64,000 bases of DNA, from assembly GCA_016707425.1 (NCBI GenBank), contig JADJHU010000015.1, positions 682,001 through 746,000 of the forward strand, given 5' to 3'. The position numbers were made by a program, and so were the translations under genes. A model generated the notes under the pieces. That model was not told where the DNA came from. It saw nothing but the letters and a program-made list of their open reading frames with translations, and searched no databases. Below are positions 61,831 to 64,000 of the stretch, piece by piece. Source of the DNA: Gammaproteobacteria bacterium (GTDB taxonomy: Bacteria; Pseudomonadota; Gammaproteobacteria; Steroidobacterales; Steroidobacteraceae). The stretch's first letter is position 1, and every line of letters starts with the position of its first letter.

Positions 61831-63105
61831 GTGAGCACGCGCGTTTTCTTCAGCACTGCAGCGCTGGTGGCCGGCGCGCTGCTCTCCGGGTGCGTGACCC
61901 GGGAGGTGCGGCCGCTCGAGAAGATCCATCCCATCCAGGCTCAGACCCAGATCCCGGCAGCGCAGCTGCTCGACGTGGCAATACGCGAGCTCGACGCGAG
62001 CGTGCCGCAGGACATCGCAGGCGACGAGGAAAAGCTCGCCAGGAGGCGCATCTTCCCCGAGATCCGCAAGGCCGAGTCGAGGTATCTTGCGAGCCTGCTG
62101 CGCTCGACGCTCGAGTCCTCGGGGCAGTGGGGCGCCGTGCGCGTCGTGCCTGCGGGCGTCGACTTCGTCGATGTGCTGGTGAGCGGACGCATCCTCGAGT
62201 CGACCGGCAAGGTGCTCGCACTCGAGATCACGGCAACCGATTCGGTGGGGCGCACCTGGATCGCCCACAGGCGCTACGAGAGCGTGGCGGATGCCGGCTC
62301 ATACAAGAGCACTGAGGCCCTCAAGGCCCGTGATCCCTTCCAGAATGTCTTCTCGCGCATCGCGAACGACCTGCTCGCGGCACGCGAGCAGCTCTCCCCT
62401 GCGGCGCGCGAGGAGATCCGCCGTGTCACCGGGCTGCGCTTCGCGGCAGACCTCGCGCCGCAGGCCATGGGCAGCTATCTCGCGCGAGGCGGGGACGGGC
62501 AGCTGCATGTCGCGCGGCTGCCGGCCGAGGGCGACCCTTTCGAGGCGCGTATCAGCCGTATCCGCGAGCGTGATGCGGGTGTCATCGACACGGTGAACGG
62601 CTACTACGCGAATTTCGCCGAGCAGATGCAGAATTCCTATGGGGCGTGGCGCCAGGCGAGTTACACGGAAATCGAGAAGGAGGACCGCGCACGCACTCAG
62701 GCCCGTACGCGCACCATCCTGGGTGCGGCGGCCGTGCTCGGCGCCATCTTCGTCCCTGACCAGTGCTCGCCCGAGGACTACAACTGCCGCCGCGTGCAGA
62801 GCGCGGCGCGCACCGCGGCGACCGTCGGCGGCACGGCCGCGGTGCTCTCGGGCATCAAGAAGTTCTCCGATGCACGCGTGGCCGGTCAGGCCGTGAAGGA
62901 GCTCGCGGAGAGCTTCCAGGGGGAAGTCAGCCCGCAGGTGGTGGATCTCGAGGGCCGGACACTGCGTCTGACGGGCAGCGCGGAGGAGCAGTACCGTGAG
63001 TGGCGACGCATCCTGCGCGAGCTCTATCTGGAGGAAGCCGGCGATGTCGTGACGCCGCCGGCGGCACCGGCGGCGCGAGCCACGGAGACGGATGCGTCGC
63101 GGTGA
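61831..63105 (+). CDS. Unrecognised lipoprotein C of the kinase-linked cluster
   Basis: 424 residues, GTG start. Signal peptide with lipobox LLSGC (Cys21). A globular region (about 40-200: FPEIRKAESRYLASLLRSTL, VDVLVSGRILESTG) is followed by a helical part. Two short hydrophobic segments lie near 292-307 (ILGAAAVLGAIFVP) and 333-350 (TAATVGGTAAVLSGIKKF). A C-terminal segment VSPQVVDLEGRTLRLTGSA ends the protein. It overlaps the kinase start by 14 bases if ATG 63092 is used. Possibly an envelope component controlled by, or assembled with, the kinase. Confidence 0.6.
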   Translation: MSTRVFFSTAALVAGALLSGCVTREVRPLEKIHPIQAQTQIPAAQLLDVAIRELDASVPQDIAGDEEKLARRRIFPEIRKAESRYLASLLRSTLESSGQWGAVRVVPAGVDFVDVLVSGRILESTGKVLALEITATDSVGRTWIAHRRYESVADAGSYKSTEALKARDPFQNVFSRIANDLLAAREQLSPAAREEIRRVTGLRFAADLAPQAMGSYLARGGDGQLHVARLPAEGDPFEARISRIRERDAGVIDTVNGYYANFAEQMQNSYGAWRQASYTEIEKEDRARTQARTRTILGAAAVLGAIFVPDQCSPEDYNCRRVQSAARTAATVGGTAAVLSGIKKFSDARVAGQAVKELAESFQGEVSPQVVDLEGRTLRLTGSAEEQYREWRRILRELYLEEAGDVVTPPAAPAARATETDASR

Positions 63106-64000
63106 ATCCATGGCGCCATGGATGCGCGGCCGGCGGATCTGTAACCGTTTCACGCTCCTCGCAGAGCTCTCCACCGGTGGCACGACGGCGATCTGGCGTG
63201 CCCACGACGAAGACCGTGGCATCGACGTCGCACTGAAGATCCTGCCGCGCGCCGGGGAGACGCTGGCGTGGCACGCTTTCGGGCGCGAGCACAGCCTGGC
63301 ATCGCGGCTGGAACACCCGGGCATCCTGCGGGTGGAGGCGCCGCTGCGCGGCCCGGATGTCGTCGTCCTGCCGATGGAGTTCGCTGCGGGGGGCGATCTC
63401 ACCGGCCTGCGCGGCGGGTCCTGGCAGCGCATCGTGCCGCTCCTCATCGAGACTGCCGAGGCGCTCGACCATGCACACGGGCGCGGTGTCGTGCATCGCG
63501 ACCTGAAGCCGGGCAACGTGCTGCTCGACGGCGGCGGGCACGTGAAGCTCGCGGACTTCGGCGCTGCAGCGCTCGGCGAGTCATCGAGTGCCGAGGCGAC
63601 GCTCGGCACGCCGCTGCAGACAGGCTCTCCGTTCAGCGCCAGTCCCCAGCAGCTGCAAGGGGAGGCACCCACACCTGCCGACGATATCTACGGCCTGGGT
63701 GCGCTGGCCTATGAACTGCTCTCAGGGTATCCGCCGCACTTTCCGCAGCTCGACGCGCGACCTGGACCCGCGGCCCCCGTGCCGAAGCTCGTGGCGGCGC
63801 AGACGGCTCCGCCGCAGCTCATCACACTCGTCGAGCGCATGCTCGCGCAGGATCCTGCCGGGCGGCCCGACTCCATGCGCGCAGTGATCGAGGATCTGCA
63901 GTCATCGATGCCGGCCGCAGCACCGATGCAGATCACGCCGGCTCGCGGCCGCGCACGCTGGCCGTGGGTGGCGCTGGCGATGCTGCTCGCTGTCGCCGGC
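63092..64000 (+). CDS. Eukaryotic-like Ser/Thr protein kinase (C-terminus outside window)
   Basis: 303 codons open to the window end. Hanks-type motifs: Gly-loop ELSTGGTTAIW, Lys49 (VALKIL), alphaC Glu66, catalytic VVHRDLKPGNVLL (Asp137), ADFG (Asp155) and DIYGLGALAYELLSGYPP. A transmembrane helix starts near 290 (WPWVALAMLLAVAG), so an extracytoplasmic domain probably follows outside the window. The Gly-loop lacks the full GxGxxG. Three in-frame ATGs (63092, 63110, 63122) are possible; the first overlaps lipoprotein C. Likely phosphorylates envelope or FHA-domain partners. Confidence 0.9.
   Translation, partial: MRRGESMAPWMRGRRICNRFTLLAELSTGGTTAIWRAHDEDRGIDVALKILPRAGETLAWHAFGREHSLASRLEHPGILRVEAPLRGPDVVVLPMEFAAGGDLTGLRGGSWQRIVPLLIETAEALDHAHGRGVVHRDLKPGNVLLDGGGHVKLADFGAAALGESSSAEATLGTPLQTGSPFSASPQQLQGEAPTPADDIYGLGALAYELLSGYPPHFPQLDARPGPAAPVPKLVAAQTAPPQLITLVERMLAQDPAGRPDSMRAVIEDLQSSMPAAAPMQITPARGRARWPWVALAMLLAVAG

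Noticed and set aside
1..64000. tRNA, rRNA, CRISPR, IS or prophage features
   Set aside because: No T-loop/acceptor patterns, direct-repeat arrays, transposase motifs or phage genes were found on either strand by eye.

Overview
The window is GC-rich (by eye about two thirds G+C), densely coded DNA from a Gram-negative bacterium. Outer-membrane features (two TonB-dependent receptors, an LpxL-type lipid A acyltransferase, several lipoproteins), a NarGHJI very close to the E. coli form, and the many acyl-CoA ligase, SDR, MDR and TonB-receptor genes suggest an environmental, facultatively denitrifying gammaproteobacterium, perhaps near Steroidobacterales/Nevskiales. That placement is inference. 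No rRNA, tRNA, CRISPR array, IS element or phage gene was seen, and no gene-free stretch exceeds 300 bases.

Layout. 1-3.3 kb: the 5' part of a GAF-GGDEF gene, then the two acetolactate synthase subunits, divergently transcribed instead of forming an ilvBN operon. 3.4-13.9 kb: a respiratory nitrate block, NarK1-NarK2 fusion, NarG, NarH, NarJ, NarI and a PpiC-type isomerase, with the structural genes overlapping. 13.9-18.1 kb: TehA/SLAC1-type channel, glyoxalase I, LpxL-like acyltransferase, glycine-zipper protein and an MDR reductase. 18.2-22.4 kb: a hybrid histidine kinase operon with a DUF1214 protein and an SDR. 22.3-25.7 kb: MFS carrier, two Hsp20 genes behind a likely sigma-32 promoter, and a PanE-like reductase. 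25.8-35.4 kb: an accessory catabolic stretch (VOC protein, MDR, DUF2889, OsmC-like, TonB receptor + MFS, AraC regulator, acyl-CoA ligase).

35.3-42.2 kb is the most distinctive locus. An exported Rid-family protein and a TonB receptor are transcribed leftward. A cytochrome c-PQQ propeller dehydrogenase and a Tat/lipobox FAD oxidase are transcribed rightward from the same AT-rich operator-like region, and a TetR gene closes the unit. It looks like a self-contained envelope oxidation system. 42.2-47.7 kb: KAS III-like enzyme, Ogt, a lipoprotein, a MOSC-reductase-ferredoxin fusion, a second MOSC protein and a second Rid paralogue. 47.7-60.1 kb: mixed housekeeping and enzymes (dienelactone hydrolase, tandem GFA, YebC, a degenerate alpha/beta-hydrolase, FHA coiled-coil protein, IlvA, CDF exporter, AI-2E-family permease, DUF885 lipoprotein). 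60.4-64 kb: three unrecognised lipoproteins leading into a Ser/Thr protein kinase cut by the window end.

Themes that tie genes together: nitrate respiration (narK-I, ppiC), branched-chain amino acids (ilvB, ilvN, ilvA), and amine or N-hydroxyl chemistry (exported FAD oxidase, two Rid proteins, two MOSC proteins). The last grouping is inference from family knowledge and position.
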